Numbered from the stretch's first letter, positions 50,575 through 60,846 are shown. The stretch: 64,000 nt of DNA from an uncultured Collinsella sp. (GCA_958450865.1 CAUDNY010000002.1:1-64000), one strand, 5' to 3'. Translations and numbers: made by a program. The notes: a model not told the origin generated them from the letters alone.

Positions 50575-52002
50575 CTAATGCTTGACGCCCTTTCTTCCTC
50601 TGAGTAGCTTCAACATGGCGCGTATCTCGCTTTTCGCTTGGGCGGCCTGAAGCACGACGACCGCGAGCGCGCATGCGCCGGCCAAGAAGGCGTAGTTCTC
50701 TACATCCACTGCCGCCATGACCGCCTGAAAGATCAAGAGGGCCACGCAGACGTAAAATACCAGCCAATTGGTGCGCACATCGATAGCGCGGGCGGCCCCG
50801 CGCATCCTCGACAGCATGACGAGAAAGTTGCTGGCCACATCGGCGATGCAGGCTCCTAGAAGGCCGAGCGTCGGAACCAGAGCCCAGCAACCCGCCGCGG
50901 TCGCGACCGCACCGATCATCGTCGTGACAAACAGTCTTTTTGTATCCATGCTAGCGGTGTAGATGGTTCCGTAGAAAGAGAAAATCGTGTTGAAGAAGAA
51001 GGCGACCAAGAGAAGCGGGATGTACCTCCACGCGGAATAGAAGCTACTTTGCAGGAGCAACGAGGCGAGGAGCGGTGTAACCGCGGCGAGCAGGGCGGCA
51101 CAGGAGAACATGATGAACTGCAGTGCCGAAAAGACCGTCGTGAAGAAGCCTTCGGCACCCTCCTTTTTGAACTCCTGATATGCCGAGATCTGCCATGCCT
51201 GCTGAAAGATCTGAAACACGGCGTTCAGCAGATTTGGGATCTTGCTTGCCGCAGCGTACAGGCCGTTCGAGGCAATCCCCAGAAAACCCGTCACGAAAAA
51301 CCTACTGATGCTATTGTTCACCCACCAAAAGAGCGTGTTGGGAGTCAGGGGGATCGCGTAGGACATCATCTTCTTCAGGTCGACGCGCAGGTCGCTGATC
51401 CTAAGATGCAACAAATGGTCGCGGTGTTTGCCAAGTGCCTCGTATACCAACGACCCACAGACACCCCCGAGTATCGTCGCGATGAAGTATCCCTCGACAC
51501 CCAGCCTCAGCTGCGCGATGAACACGAAGGCGCCGGCAAGGGTGGCCAGCGATGAGACCCCAGCGGCAAAGGGGATGATGCGCACCTGGTCGAGCGCCCG
51601 CGCGACGTTGCTTTGGTACGTCAGCAAGGCATTGCTCGCATAGGCCGCCAAGAACCAGAGCTTGTAATCGCCAAGCCCACCGAAGATGCCAAGATCGAGC
51701 AGGGGAAGCATGACGGTAACGGTCGCGAAGCTCACGAGGACAATCGCCAGTCCCGCAGTCACGTAGCGGTCGGTGTTCTTTGAGTCATCGATGACAAATC
51801 GCAGGACAGCATCAGAAATCGAAAGCGTCGCGAGGGGCACCATAAGTGTGATGACCGTCAGCGACATGTCGGTGATTCCATACTCGCCCTCGCTCAGGTA
51901 GTAAGTGTAGAGCGGGACCAGCACGAAAGCTATAAGCTTCGTCGCAACGGAGTTGACCGCGAAAAGCGCTATGTTCTGCGCAAGGCTCTTGTATTTGTTC
52001 AA
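50575..52002 (-). CDS. Wzx-type polysaccharide flippase
   Basis: A 475-residue membrane protein of the MOP superfamily with about 12-14 hydrophobic spans. It begins LNKYKSLAQNIALFAVNSVATK and continues FVLVPLYTYYLSEGEYGITDM, typical of O-antigen or capsule flippases that turn lipid-linked repeat units across the membrane. The start is probably TTG 52002, since GGAG lies six bases before it; TTG 52014 would include the ribosome site. It follows the FrhB-like gene and precedes the acetyltransferase. Confidence 0.92.
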   Translation of the reverse strand: MNKYKSLAQNIALFAVNSVATKLIAFVLVPLYTYYLSEGEYGITDMSLTVITLMVPLATLSISDAVLRFVIDDSKNTDRYVTAGLAIVLVSFATVTVMLPLLDLGIFGGLGDYKLWFLAAYASNALLTYQSNVARALDQVRIIPFAAGVSSLATLAGAFVFIAQLRLGVEGYFIATILGGVCGSLVYEALGKHRDHLLHLRISDLRVDLKKMMSYAIPLTPNTLFWWVNNSISRFFVTGFLGIASNGLYAAASKIPNLLNAVFQIFQQAWQISAYQEFKKEGAEGFFTTVFSALQFIMFSCAALLAAVTPLLASLLLQSSFYSAWRYIPLLLVAFFFNTIFSFYGTIYTASMDTKRLFVTTMIGAVATAAGCWALVPTLGLLGACIADVASNFLVMLSRMRGAARAIDVRTNWLVFYVCVALLIFQAVMAAVDVENYAFLAGACALAVVVLQAAQAKSEIRAMLKLLRGRKGVKH

Positions 52003-52022
52003 ACCTGTCTCCAAGCTAAGCC

Positions 52023-53189
52023 CTACTCAATCTTGCCCGACGCGATGCGTCGGAGCGTGCCCAGGAACATCTTGCAACGCACGGCGAGCGGCAACCGTTT
52101 TCGCCAGCAGGCAAGCTGCCTGAGCGAGTAACTCGGCGTTTGTTTGCGAGCAAGCCTCATCGCGAGGATGAACGAGTGCATCGCCGACTTGCGCATGCAT
52201 TGGCCGGGCTGCATCTCATTCACCACCTCAAGATCTTCCAAGGGAGACGTCTCCAGAACGCCCGCAGAGACGGCGGAGCGGAGCAGCTCATCTCCGGCTT
52301 CCGTGCGGGCAAACGTCACGTTGCGGCCATCCGCTTCCTTAAAAGATGGGTGGCCACCGACAAGGTACCAGCCGTCGCCGCAGCTGAGGTCAGCTGCCTC
52401 GCCGGTTCCCTCCCAGCAAAAGCGGCACACCTCCTGAAGATCCCTGCCGAGTATTTGCCCCCAGGACTTCTCGTATTCCATCTCGGCCGCCGTGCCGTCC
52501 TCGAAGGCGGCGGTAGTCATGCCAGGCCAGCCGCAGCCCCTGTAGCGGAAGCTCGACAGGTTATCGCGACTGCCGCCCATCGAGGCCAGCAGTCGGTCGT
52601 TAGCCTGTGCCGTCGGGGTTCCCCCGCAGAAGAACGAGAGCAAGTAGGGGAAGGTGCCTTTCCAGTCGGCATTGCTAGCGAGCCAGGAGCGTAGAACGCG
52701 GATGTCGCACGGCTTGGCGACGACCACGTAGCGCTTGCCTTGGTTGACTCTGTCGAAAAGGCCGACAAAAGGCGACGAGGCGGTATAGCGAGACCCCGCG
52801 CAGGCCAGCACCTCGTCAGGCGTCTCAGAGACCACTGTCGTGGTCCTCATGGAGTCTTCGGGGTCGGTGGAAACTTGGACGACCCCGTCAACCCTCCCAC
52901 TCCGGAGGAGGTGAGCGCAAAGCGCCGTTAGCGTACCGCCGGAAGAGGCGGCGTGACGCACATCAGGATTAGAAGACCAGCTGTAGCACGCGGTGAGGAG
53001 CGGGCCCCAGGGAGCGGAGGAGTTCCCCGCCCCGGTCAGGCTGTTGCAATAGCAGACGGAGGTATCGAAGCCCGATTCCTCCGGGTCGGAGGTCGGACGA
53101 TAGTAGCCGCGGGCATCGATATGGTGATCGCAAACTCCGCTGCACAGGCCGCACCCGCAGCAATATCTTTCTACACGCGAAGCCATCAT
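52023..53189 (-). CDS. FrhB-like F420/pyruvyl-pathway protein
   Basis: A 388-residue protein of the coenzyme F420 hydrogenase/dehydrogenase beta-subunit type found in polysaccharide loci. The ferredoxin-like N-terminus has CCGCGLCSGVC; later marks are SSGGTLTALCAHLL, KPCDI, FFCGGTPT, YRGCGWPG and CRFCWEGTGEAADLSCGD. The role in polysaccharide synthesis is not known, but the gene regularly accompanies a pyruvyltransferase, here overlapping by the sequence ATGA. It may reduce or modify the sugar. Confidence 0.88.
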   Translation of the reverse strand: MMASRVERYCCGCGLCSGVCDHHIDARGYYRPTSDPEESGFDTSVCYCNSLTGAGNSSAPWGPLLTACYSWSSNPDVRHAASSGGTLTALCAHLLRSGRVDGVVQVSTDPEDSMRTTTVVSETPDEVLACAGSRYTASSPFVGLFDRVNQGKRYVVVAKPCDIRVLRSWLASNADWKGTFPYLLSFFCGGTPTAQANDRLLASMGGSRDNLSSFRYRGCGWPGMTTAAFEDGTAAEMEYEKSWGQILGRDLQEVCRFCWEGTGEAADLSCGDGWYLVGGHPSFKEADGRNVTFARTEAGDELLRSAVSAGVLETSPLEDLEVVNEMQPGQCMRKSAMHSFILAMRLARKQTPSYSLRQLACWRKRLPLAVRCKMFLGTLRRIASGKIE

Positions 53190-54394
53190 GCCAGCCCCGC
53201 CGCCTTGGCGAAACCCTCGCAGTAGCGTGACAAGCCGTCGAGGTAAACAGACTTGGCTCTTTCGACTGCCTCGGCGAGCTCGTACCTTCGCCCGAAATAG
53301 TCGAAAAACAGATCGAGGGCACCGTCGATGGTGAGGTCGGCCTTGGCATCAATGAGATAGGGGTAGCCAAGAGTGCCGTACAGCCCGTTGAACTTCCGGC
53401 TATAGGCGACGGGAACGACCGGGACGCCGCTCGAGATCGCCCCGATGGTCGAGTGCATGCGCGCCCCGGAGAAGAAGTCCAGGGAGGAGATGTAGGACTT
53501 CGCCTCACTCGCCGATTCGAAAGGCTCGGGAAGAATGACTCCGGGGTGACGGGAGCGAAGGTCCACGCAGGCGGAGTAGTCGTCATCCACGCCGCCCTCT
53601 CCACCGTCTGAGGCGACGACATGGGGCACGAGGTGGACGGCGATACCGTCGTCGTCACTCAGCCTCCGCACGAGCTCGTCGACGAAGTCGCGATAGGAGA
53701 AGGAGAGGCCGAAGTAATTCTTGTGGTCGTATCCGCCGGAATACAGGAGGCCAGAGACGTTGAGGCCGACGTTGAGCTTGCCGTTGCTCTGCTTGCGTTT
53801 CTCGAAAGGCAGGGCGAATGCGACGTCAATCACCTGCTGGAGCGGAACGTCGATGCCGAGCTCGCGGCAGCATGAAAGCGACTTGTCGTCGCGAACGAAG
53901 AGCGCGGCAAGCTTGCCAAGCTCCCTCTTGGCAACGGCGCGTCCCAACCTTGTGTTGAATGGGCCTATTGTCTGGGGCGCAAACACGATGGGGGCACTAT
54001 GCGCTTTGGCGTGCTCTATGGCCAGAGACTCGGCGATAAGCCGCGTGATGCCGTAGTTGTCTGTATAGCCATCCCCTCCGCAAAGGTCGACGACGAGGTC
54101 GCAGCCGTCAAAGGCATCGCTCTTCCGGATGAGCGAGGGGTTTTTGATGGTCGCCTTTAGGCGCGGGTAGGTGCGGTACTCGTACGGATTGGACGTCACG
54201 CCCACAAGCGAGGTATACGAAGCGAGATCCACGGGGTATCTGGGCTCGGGCAAGATCACCCTATAGCAGGGTTGCACATCGTACTCGGCGAAAACCGAAT
54301 CCATAAGACGGATGTTCGAGACAGCGAGCGCCGAGCATCCAAGGTTGTAGTCTCTTACGAGGTGGGAAACCAATCCCACGGTCATTTTACGCAT
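53186..54394 (-). CDS. Polysaccharide pyruvyl transferase family protein
   Basis: A 402-residue member of the WcaK/CsaB pyruvyltransferase family, thought to add pyruvate ketals from phosphoenolpyruvate to sugars. It shows VGLVSHLVRDYNLGCSAL at the start, VVDLCGGDGYTDNYG, FAPQTIGPF, FVRDDKSL and ARMHSTIGAISSGVPVVPV, the conserved RxHS.I segment. ATG 54394 lies 8 bases inside the end of the polymerase gene. It overlaps the FrhB-like gene by four bases. Confidence 0.9.
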   Translation of the reverse strand: MRKMTVGLVSHLVRDYNLGCSALAVSNIRLMDSVFAEYDVQPCYRVILPEPRYPVDLASYTSLVGVTSNPYEYRTYPRLKATIKNPSLIRKSDAFDGCDLVVDLCGGDGYTDNYGITRLIAESLAIEHAKAHSAPIVFAPQTIGPFNTRLGRAVAKRELGKLAALFVRDDKSLSCCRELGIDVPLQQVIDVAFALPFEKRKQSNGKLNVGLNVSGLLYSGGYDHKNYFGLSFSYRDFVDELVRRLSDDDGIAVHLVPHVVASDGGEGGVDDDYSACVDLRSRHPGVILPEPFESASEAKSYISSLDFFSGARMHSTIGAISSGVPVVPVAYSRKFNGLYGTLGYPYLIDAKADLTIDGALDLFFDYFGRRYELAEAVERAKSVYLDGLSRYCEGFAKAAGLA

Positions 54395-55751
54395 CACTAG
54401 CAGTGCTCCTCTCTGCGAACGGGGCAAGGCTCCGCTCTTTTCTGGAAATAATGACGTATGCAATCAACAGGGCGATAAGCTCGAAGTGGAGCCTCGCCAA
54501 ATCGGTCTCCTGCACCCCGAACTGCGCGATGTAGTAGAGCGCGAAGACGATGAAGGCTATGCCGCCGAACGTGAACCGGCCTTCCCCCTCAATGCGGCAC
54601 CCACGATGCCGCCATGCGTAGCGAAGGTTGCCGACATAGAAAACAATGAGCGCGATAAGACCGATGACGCCACATTGCAGGTAGATGTACAGGTAGTTGA
54701 CCTCGACAGAGGTCTTCGTTGTCCACTGGTTGAGAACATGGCTGAACTCCGCCTTGACGCCGAGGCCGGCAAGCCAGTTATCGCCCACGTAATCAATGAC
54801 CCACGCATACAGATCAAAGCGGTTCCCGAACCCCACCACGCTCGAGTTCTGAGACTGAGCGGTACCGGCCAACATCGAAAGGACGGCGGAAGCGAAATCA
54901 CTGAAAGCCTTCGAGAAGAGGCTGAGGTCGAAGCCCAGTGCGTCACTGCCCAACACGAGGACGCATAACCCCAGGCATAATTCCGCGATTACGGAGAGCA
55001 CCTTGCCCGCGCCGGAGCGCAGGATCAAAATTGAATTGGCGGCAACAAAAACGCAGATACCGAGACGGGATACGGATAGGATCATGCTCACGACGAGCGG
55101 CACATATGCCAACACGAGCGCCCTCTTGCCCGCCTTGCTCACTCTGGTTGTAAGGCGGTAGGCGACCAAGACCGAAGCTATCGCCTCGAACAGGCCGAGG
55201 TTGATCGGCGAACCGAACGTGCCGGTGCACCGCAGCACCCCATAGCGTAACCCAGTACTGCCGTCCGCGGGATTCATCAAAGCCCCTTGCACGAAATACT
55301 GCCCCGTCAGCGACTCGGCAATCCCGAGCATGCCAAGAAGTACCGCAGCGCAGATGATGCCGTCTATCGCCCTGAAAAAGTCCCGCCTATCCTCGATGGA
55401 GAAGACGATGGCGACACACGCAAGGAGCTCGGCGAAGAGCCAGGCGATACCGTTCATGAGGCTGGCAGTGACGAAGTTGAAGATCGTGTATACGGCGAGG
55501 TAAAGCCATACCGTCCAGTCCTCTTTAAAGACCTTGGCGTCGAAGTTCCGAAGTCTAAAAACGAAGAAGAACAAGACGAGCAGCAGCCCACAGAAATTAG
55601 CATAGCTAAGCGGCCCCACGTAGTAGTTGAGGGGCATGATCGGATAGAGCATGAGCACGAACATAAAGAAGAACTTGTTCGGCTTCCTTCGGTTGCCGGC
55701 AGAGTCGCGAAGGAGAATCTGCGCGCAGGGAACGCTGGGGGCTTCCGTCAT
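54387..55751 (-). CDS. Wzy-type O-antigen polymerase
   Basis: A 454-residue membrane protein with about 11 hydrophobic spans and a large external loop (residues about 270-340, including AQSQNSSVVGFGNRFDLYAW). This architecture and the R.G..NLGLFEA-like GSPINLGLFEAIASV region fit the O-antigen ligase/polymerase superfamily. It would join lipid-linked repeat units outside the membrane. It starts as ATGA overlapping the WbsX-like gene's stop and is coupled to the pyruvyltransferase. Confidence 0.85.
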   Translation of the reverse strand: MTEAPSVPCAQILLRDSAGNRRKPNKFFFMFVLMLYPIMPLNYYVGPLSYANFCGLLLVLFFFVFRLRNFDAKVFKEDWTVWLYLAVYTIFNFVTASLMNGIAWLFAELLACVAIVFSIEDRRDFFRAIDGIICAAVLLGMLGIAESLTGQYFVQGALMNPADGSTGLRYGVLRCTGTFGSPINLGLFEAIASVLVAYRLTTRVSKAGKRALVLAYVPLVVSMILSVSRLGICVFVAANSILILRSGAGKVLSVIAELCLGLCVLVLGSDALGFDLSLFSKAFSDFASAVLSMLAGTAQSQNSSVVGFGNRFDLYAWVIDYVGDNWLAGLGVKAEFSHVLNQWTTKTSVEVNYLYIYLQCGVIGLIALIVFYVGNLRYAWRHRGCRIEGEGRFTFGGIAFIVFALYYIAQFGVQETDLARLHFELIALLIAYVIISRKERSLAPFAERSTASDA

Positions 55752-57070
55752 CGCGCACCGCCGTTCTCATCGCCGAGCGCACGCCAAACCGCGTCGAGGT
55801 ATGCATAGCCGAAGAACCTGTCGGGTTCGAGGTATGCTCCCTCACCCCACTCGTTCCATGCGTTTATGAACACAATCCTGTCGTCTAAGGCAGGGTTGCC
55901 AACGACGCCTGAAATGGCGTCCGCAAGCCAAGTCCGGAAGAGATCCGGCGTTGACCCGTGGAAGATCGTGCCACGGTGATTCCTTCTTGCCGTGTTATCC
56001 CACATGGGCATTACGGCTGGGTACACCTTTCCGCTCCGTTTCTTGGTCGAGTTATATCTGCCGTTCTCTACAAGATCCTTGTAGTCGTAAACGTTCCCGC
56101 CAAAGTCCGTTCGAACCGGTCGGACATCCTTAGTGATGTTCTTGCAGCTATGTTCAACCTGTTTGGGCTGGAATTCAGATTCGGCATCATAGCCCTGAGC
56201 AACCCAATCCGTCGTCGTATCTCGCTCCTGAATCGCGATCACATACAGATCGGTTCCGAGCTCTTCTTGGGCCTTTTTACGCCAATACCTAAGAACCCTC
56301 TCGGTATCCGGGACCATGGAAGGCCGATACACCGATAGAACCGGTCTGCCATCAATACGGTAATAGCGGCTGTCCTTGAAATCAGCCAGAACATCCTCAA
56401 TGAAGCTCTGGTAGCTTTCCACCGTGGGCTCGATGGCCATGAGCACGTCGGCATTCGTTCCCGAGAACCGCTTCGTCCAGTTCTCATTTGCCCAACAGTA
56501 GAAAAACGGCATGTCGAGCGACTGATTATTAAGGAATTTATTGAGAGGATACTCAAGCAAACGCTGTCCGTTGAACCAGTAGTAGTAAAAGCAGAATGCT
56601 CCGATGCCATAGTTCTTGGCAATTTCGACCTGTCGAGCCATCACGTCATCCACACGCAGGTCATAATAGCCAAGCTCGCCCGGCCTACGCGGCTGATAGT
56701 GACCCACAAACTGCGGGACTGCCTGATCAACGTTATTCCACTCGGTCGTCCCCCTCCCCCACCATTCATCGTTGTAATGGTTCGGATGAAACTGGGTCAG
56801 GTAGTACGCAACGAGCCTCACGTCTGACTTGCGGGCCTCATGCTCGGTGTATTCGCAATACCACTCCGAGCGCTTTCCGCAGCTGGAGAGCACGTACTCG
56901 GCATACTCTTTCAGCAGCCCGGCATCATCAAAAACGGGCGTATCGCCACGGGCGTCAGCCTTCGCCTCTTTTGCCAAGATCCGCTCATAGCGCTTGGCAC
57001 TCAGCTTGTTCTTGAACTCGCTGCTCAGCGGCAGCTTCCAGTATGCCTTCTTCAGCACATCCTTCAGCAC
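55748..57070 (-). CDS. WbsX-type GH99-like protein
   Basis: A 440-residue protein of the WbsX/glycoside hydrolase 99-like family, common in O-antigen loci. It shows RLVAYYLTQFHPNHYNDEWW, GTTEWNNVDQAVPQF, HYQPRRPGELGYYDL, FYYYWFNGQRLLEYPL, FFYCWANENWT and the closing FINAWNEWGEGAYLEPD. The domain is usually combined with glycosyltransferases and may itself transfer or trim mannose-type sugars. The N-terminal 90 residues are basic and helical. It overlaps the polymerase gene by four bases. Confidence 0.9.
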   Translation of the reverse strand: MLKDVLKKAYWKLPLSSEFKNKLSAKRYERILAKEAKADARGDTPVFDDAGLLKEYAEYVLSSCGKRSEWYCEYTEHEARKSDVRLVAYYLTQFHPNHYNDEWWGRGTTEWNNVDQAVPQFVGHYQPRRPGELGYYDLRVDDVMARQVEIAKNYGIGAFCFYYYWFNGQRLLEYPLNKFLNNQSLDMPFFYCWANENWTKRFSGTNADVLMAIEPTVESYQSFIEDVLADFKDSRYYRIDGRPVLSVYRPSMVPDTERVLRYWRKKAQEELGTDLYVIAIQERDTTTDWVAQGYDAESEFQPKQVEHSCKNITKDVRPVRTDFGGNVYDYKDLVENGRYNSTKKRSGKVYPAVMPMWDNTARRNHRGTIFHGSTPDLFRTWLADAISGVVGNPALDDRIVFINAWNEWGEGAYLEPDRFFGYAYLDAVWRALGDENGGAR

Positions 57071-57080
57071 ACATGGCTCC

Positions 57081-58463
57081 TTACTTAGATTGTTCGATCA
57101 ACTGTGCATACATTTGTTCAAGTGCGCGAGCATGCTCCCGCATGGTCGGCACTTTGAATGAATCGCAAATTGCTTTGCTCATGCTCTCGATTCGGTTAGG
57201 AGATGCAATGATGGATTCGATACTCTCGGCGAGATCCTCTGGGGTTGATTGGCACACAATACCATTAACTCCGTCTGTTATCAGATCCTTTGCTCCCGCG
57301 CTATCTGAGATAACAACGGGTACGCCGAAGCTCATTGCCTCGAGCGCCGTGAATCCAAAGGTCTCGTAGCGCGTGCTCGGCACCACCACGAGATCCAAAT
57401 CGGCCATGACCACAGGAAGGTCCTCGTAACGATAGGGATCATGAGAGATGAGATACTCACGCTCCCCCTCGCCCTGGCGGAAGAACACGTGCAAGGCAAA
57501 GGACCTAGGATACTTGGCTTCAAGGAGATCAAGAGCATCCCGAAGAACGAAATAGCCCTTTAAATCCATTCGAGGTCCCAAGTAACCAATCTGGAGTACG
57601 GGATGCGCGTTATGAAACTGCTTTCTATCCTCGATTGCCCCATGAGTAACATTGAGCACGACGGTGGATCTTGGCCTAACGTAACGCTCAAACACCTCAA
57701 GCGTCATGGAGCTGTTACCAAGCGTGAGATCGAAAGCCTCAAGAAGCTTGGCATAATAGCTTCGAAGTGCCCTGTAGCCCGAAGCATATCGACTAGCTTC
57801 TTCAGCTACCTGTTGGACATCAGACCGTACAGAAGGATCACCAAGTCCCTCATTGTTTTTTTGTCGGAGCGCCTTAATCGGTTTGCTCTCCTTAAGTAAA
57901 CGATACACCCCTGACTGAATCAAACAAAGCTTCGCCTTTGACAACGCACCGGCGTTGCACGACCAACAATCGGCACAACCGTGATCATCCACACAGGGAG
58001 CTCCCCGCTTCTCAAGGGAGACCATCGAACAAATGCCAAAGAAATCGTGCGTGGTGAAGACCGTTTTCACACCAAGGGTCCTACAGGCCTCCAGCGCCTC
58101 AAGAGGTAATCCCTGCAAAGTATGCACGTGAAAGACATCCGCCTCAACACGCTTGAAGAAGTTAATGAACGCTGATTTACTCTTCTTATGAGAGAAGAGA
58201 TCAACATCCCGAACCCCATTAAGCAAAGGAACGGGTAACGGATTTACCAGTTCAAAACTCGCAATTGAATCGCCCCTCACAGATTTATATGGAGAGCGCT
58301 TAACTATTGAGCACTTTGAACCAAAATCTTTCAGAACGCCAGGCCACAGCAACATGACATCGTTCCCAAGCTTGATTTGCTCAAGCATCAGATCAATGCA
58401 GTACGTCGTCATGCCACCCCTTCTAAAGGGTGGAAAGCCTAATGAATAATGAACTATGCGCAT
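57081..58463 (-). CDS. Family 4 glycosyltransferase
   Basis: A 460-residue retaining glycosyltransferase with GT-B fold. The N-terminal domain shows LGFPPFRRGGMTTYCIDLM and HVHTLQGLPLEAL; an insertion with four Cys (CVDDHGCADCWSC) may bind metal, as in some GT4 members. The C-terminal domain has VVPSTRYETFGFTALEAMSFGVPVVIS, with the E-x7-E sugar-nucleotide motif. It starts 10 bases inside the end of the next glycosyltransferase upstream. Donor and acceptor are unknown. Confidence 0.9.
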   Translation of the reverse strand: MRIVHYSLGFPPFRRGGMTTYCIDLMLEQIKLGNDVMLLWPGVLKDFGSKCSIVKRSPYKSVRGDSIASFELVNPLPVPLLNGVRDVDLFSHKKSKSAFINFFKRVEADVFHVHTLQGLPLEALEACRTLGVKTVFTTHDFFGICSMVSLEKRGAPCVDDHGCADCWSCNAGALSKAKLCLIQSGVYRLLKESKPIKALRQKNNEGLGDPSVRSDVQQVAEEASRYASGYRALRSYYAKLLEAFDLTLGNSSMTLEVFERYVRPRSTVVLNVTHGAIEDRKQFHNAHPVLQIGYLGPRMDLKGYFVLRDALDLLEAKYPRSFALHVFFRQGEGEREYLISHDPYRYEDLPVVMADLDLVVVPSTRYETFGFTALEAMSFGVPVVISDSAGAKDLITDGVNGIVCQSTPEDLAESIESIIASPNRIESMSKAICDSFKVPTMREHARALEQMYAQLIEQSK

Positions 58464-59644
58464 GATACGGCACCGTTAGACGATAGAAGATCACTGTAGA
58501 TACGAACCATACATGCCTTAGACTCTTCAAGGCTGAAGCTCTTCACGCTCTCATATCCAGCGGAACCAAGCTTTGCTCTATAAGCGTAATCCGAGTACAG
58601 ATGTTGAAGAGCATCTGCCCAAGTGTCGACGTTCCACGGATCGCAAAGCACACCGTTATGCCCATCAATAAGATAATCAGGAATACCATGCACATCCGAC
58701 CCAATGAGGGGAAGACCGGAAGCCAACATTTCAATGCCAGCAAGTCCAAGACCTTCGCGCGTGGAAGGCAGTACTCCAACATCAGAACACTTACAGATCT
58801 CAGGAATATTCGGACGACGCCCCAAGAATCGAACGTCCACACTGTTCTGTCGAGCAAGCTCCTCGACGCTCTCTTTAGTTTCAGCTCCGTTGATGTAGTT
58901 ACCGCAGACAACGAATACCGCATGGGATATTGGTTTTTTCGCAAGAGCCTCAACGATTATGCGTTGGTTTTTACGAGCGGAAATCTCGCCAACAGCCAAA
59001 ATAACAAAGTCATCAGGCTTCAGATTCAGCGAAGCCCTATACACATCTCGTTTTATCTGAACGTCATGAAACTTATCAATATCAACTCCGACTCCCGGTA
59101 TATACCGAACGTCATCGCAATGCATCTTCAGTGCATTTCCGTAATCCTCACGGTTGATGGTAATCATGACATCGCTCCAGCGCGACATCAGATCTTCAAC
59201 GGGATAAAACAACGCCCATGCCTTGCGGCTTGCTCGCTTATGAAAGTAGAAACCGTGGGTGGTGTAAGCGACTTTAGTTTGGCCATCTTTACGGCATTTC
59301 CTAAAGACCGTTCGACAAAGAGCGCCCGCTATTGGCGTGTGACAATGAACGAAATCGAAGGATTCGGAGGCGGCAAGCTTCTTTAGCTGCTCAAAAGCCG
59401 TTAGCGTTTCTTTGGAGACGGGCTTGTTCGAAGAGAAATCAACCTGATGGTAGATAACGCCCCGGCTCTCAAGGAATTCAATGACGTCATTTGCTCCTGC
59501 ATGATTCGCGTTTGCAGCACAATGCACCTCAAAACCCATGCTTTGCAGGGTTGCGATGTCTGGCATGATGAAACTTCGGATAAAGCCTGCCAACGCAGTT
59601 ACGATCAGCGCCTTCCGGGGAGTCGCAGAGTTAAAGCGGCTCAC
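58454..59644 (-). CDS. Family 4 glycosyltransferase
   Basis: A 396-residue GT-B enzyme of the EpsD/PglA-like branch. It shows HCHTPIAGALCR, AYTTHGFYFHKRASRKAW, LAVGEISARKNQR and GVLPSTREGLGLAGIEMLASGLPLIGSDVHG, with the E-x7-E motif. The start is GTG 59644, overlapping the stop of the rhamnosyltransferase as GTGA. The HGFHF-like segment is typical of enzymes adding N-acetylhexosamine or galactose to the lipid-linked primer; the exact sugar is unknown. Confidence 0.9.
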   Translation of the reverse strand: MSRFNSATPRKALIVTALAGFIRSFIMPDIATLQSMGFEVHCAANANHAGANDVIEFLESRGVIYHQVDFSSNKPVSKETLTAFEQLKKLAASESFDFVHCHTPIAGALCRTVFRKCRKDGQTKVAYTTHGFYFHKRASRKAWALFYPVEDLMSRWSDVMITINREDYGNALKMHCDDVRYIPGVGVDIDKFHDVQIKRDVYRASLNLKPDDFVILAVGEISARKNQRIIVEALAKKPISHAVFVVCGNYINGAETKESVEELARQNSVDVRFLGRRPNIPEICKCSDVGVLPSTREGLGLAGIEMLASGLPLIGSDVHGIPDYLIDGHNGVLCDPWNVDTWADALQHLYSDYAYRAKLGSAGYESVKSFSLEESKACMVRIYSDLLSSNGAVSCA

Positions 59645-60846
59645 TCCGCCACCTCGCCCTTCACTGCCTGCGGCCCCTCGAGGAACAGGCGCTCGTACTC
59701 GTTGGCGATGTGCTGCCAGCTGTAGGCAGTAGCGACACGCGCCTTGGCGCGGCTGCCCATCTCAGCAATCTGTTCCGGCGTCATGGCATCCGCGGTGTGG
59801 ATGAGCGCGGCCAGGTTGCCCGGCTCCTTGGTCCAGTAGAGCGCGCTGTCTTCGGCAACCTCCTCGTTGAAGCCCACCTTGAGCAGCAGGTTGAGGTGGG
59901 TGCTGCCCAGAGCCTCAAGGAGACTTGGATTGGTGCCACCCACCTCGTGACCGTGGAAGTAGCCATAGGCCTGCTCGCGAATCTTGGCCAGCAGCTCCTT
60001 GTCGTAAACCGTGCCAACAAACTTGATGCGCGGGTCCTGGTCAAAGTGCGTCTTTGCCTTGAGCTCGGCCAAGAACTTATCGCTCACGTTGGTGATGAGG
60101 GAAAAGTCGCGCGTGGAATCGCTCGCCATGAACTCGCGAATCATGGTCTCATAGTTGTTCTCTGGGACAAAGCGGCCAACTACTAGGTAGTAGCCCTTGG
60201 GCCTGAGACCCTTCTCGGCAAGCCAGGCCGTGAACTTCGGGTCGTCATCGGCCAGCGTGCTCGGGCGTGTCTCGGCGCCGTAGGCGATGAACGTCGTGGC
60301 CGGCTTGATGCGCGCGTATTCGGCCTTGATGTAACGCTCGATGTTCTTGGAGTCGCATACCAACAGGTCCGCATGCTTGACCATACCACCCTCGGACACC
60401 TTCCAGTAGCGGCGCACGGGCGCGGGCCACTTGGCGCGCTTCCACTCGTGACCGTCGGGGTTCACGTAGAGCTTGCCGCCCAGCTTGTGGATGACACGGG
60501 CATACTTGCCCGCCCACGGCCCGATGCGGCATGCCAGCACGTACACGATGGGGTGCTTGATGGCATGGTCACGGATGTAGGTAAGGCACCAGTCCAACGC
60601 GTCCAGGTCATAGAAGATCGCGCGGGCCGCGCCAAGGGGGCGCCACTGAATGCGGAAGCAGTCAGCCCCGTTGTACTCGAACGTGCCCTGAGCCGGCATC
60701 TTGTCGACCGCACAGGCTACGTGGTAACGAATGTCGCTGACGTTCTGGTGATACTCGGTGAGCCAATCCACGAACGTCTCGTAGCCACCGTAATTGCCCG
60801 GGATGCCCTTTGAGCCGACGATGAAGATGTGTTGCCTATCCGACAT
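59641..60846 (-). CDS. DUF1972 rhamnosyltransferase
   Basis: A 401-residue protein of the DUF1972 family (Cps2T/WchF-like), beta-1,4-rhamnosyltransferases that usually add the second sugar to the lipid-linked primer. It shows IFIVGSKGIPGNYGGYETFVDWL at the start, VNPDGHEWKRAKW, GRFVPENNYETMI and HGHEVGGTNPSLLEALG. It starts one base inside the sugar-phosphate transferase stop (TAATG). The dTDP-rhamnose donor would come from rfbA, rfbB and the RmlC-RmlD fusion of the same operon. Confidence 0.93.
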   Translation of the reverse strand: MSDRQHIFIVGSKGIPGNYGGYETFVDWLTEYHQNVSDIRYHVACAVDKMPAQGTFEYNGADCFRIQWRPLGAARAIFYDLDALDWCLTYIRDHAIKHPIVYVLACRIGPWAGKYARVIHKLGGKLYVNPDGHEWKRAKWPAPVRRYWKVSEGGMVKHADLLVCDSKNIERYIKAEYARIKPATTFIAYGAETRPSTLADDDPKFTAWLAEKGLRPKGYYLVVGRFVPENNYETMIREFMASDSTRDFSLITNVSDKFLAELKAKTHFDQDPRIKFVGTVYDKELLAKIREQAYGYFHGHEVGGTNPSLLEALGSTHLNLLLKVGFNEEVAEDSALYWTKEPGNLAALIHTADAMTPEQIAEMGSRAKARVATAYSWQHIANEYERLFLEGPQAVKGEVAE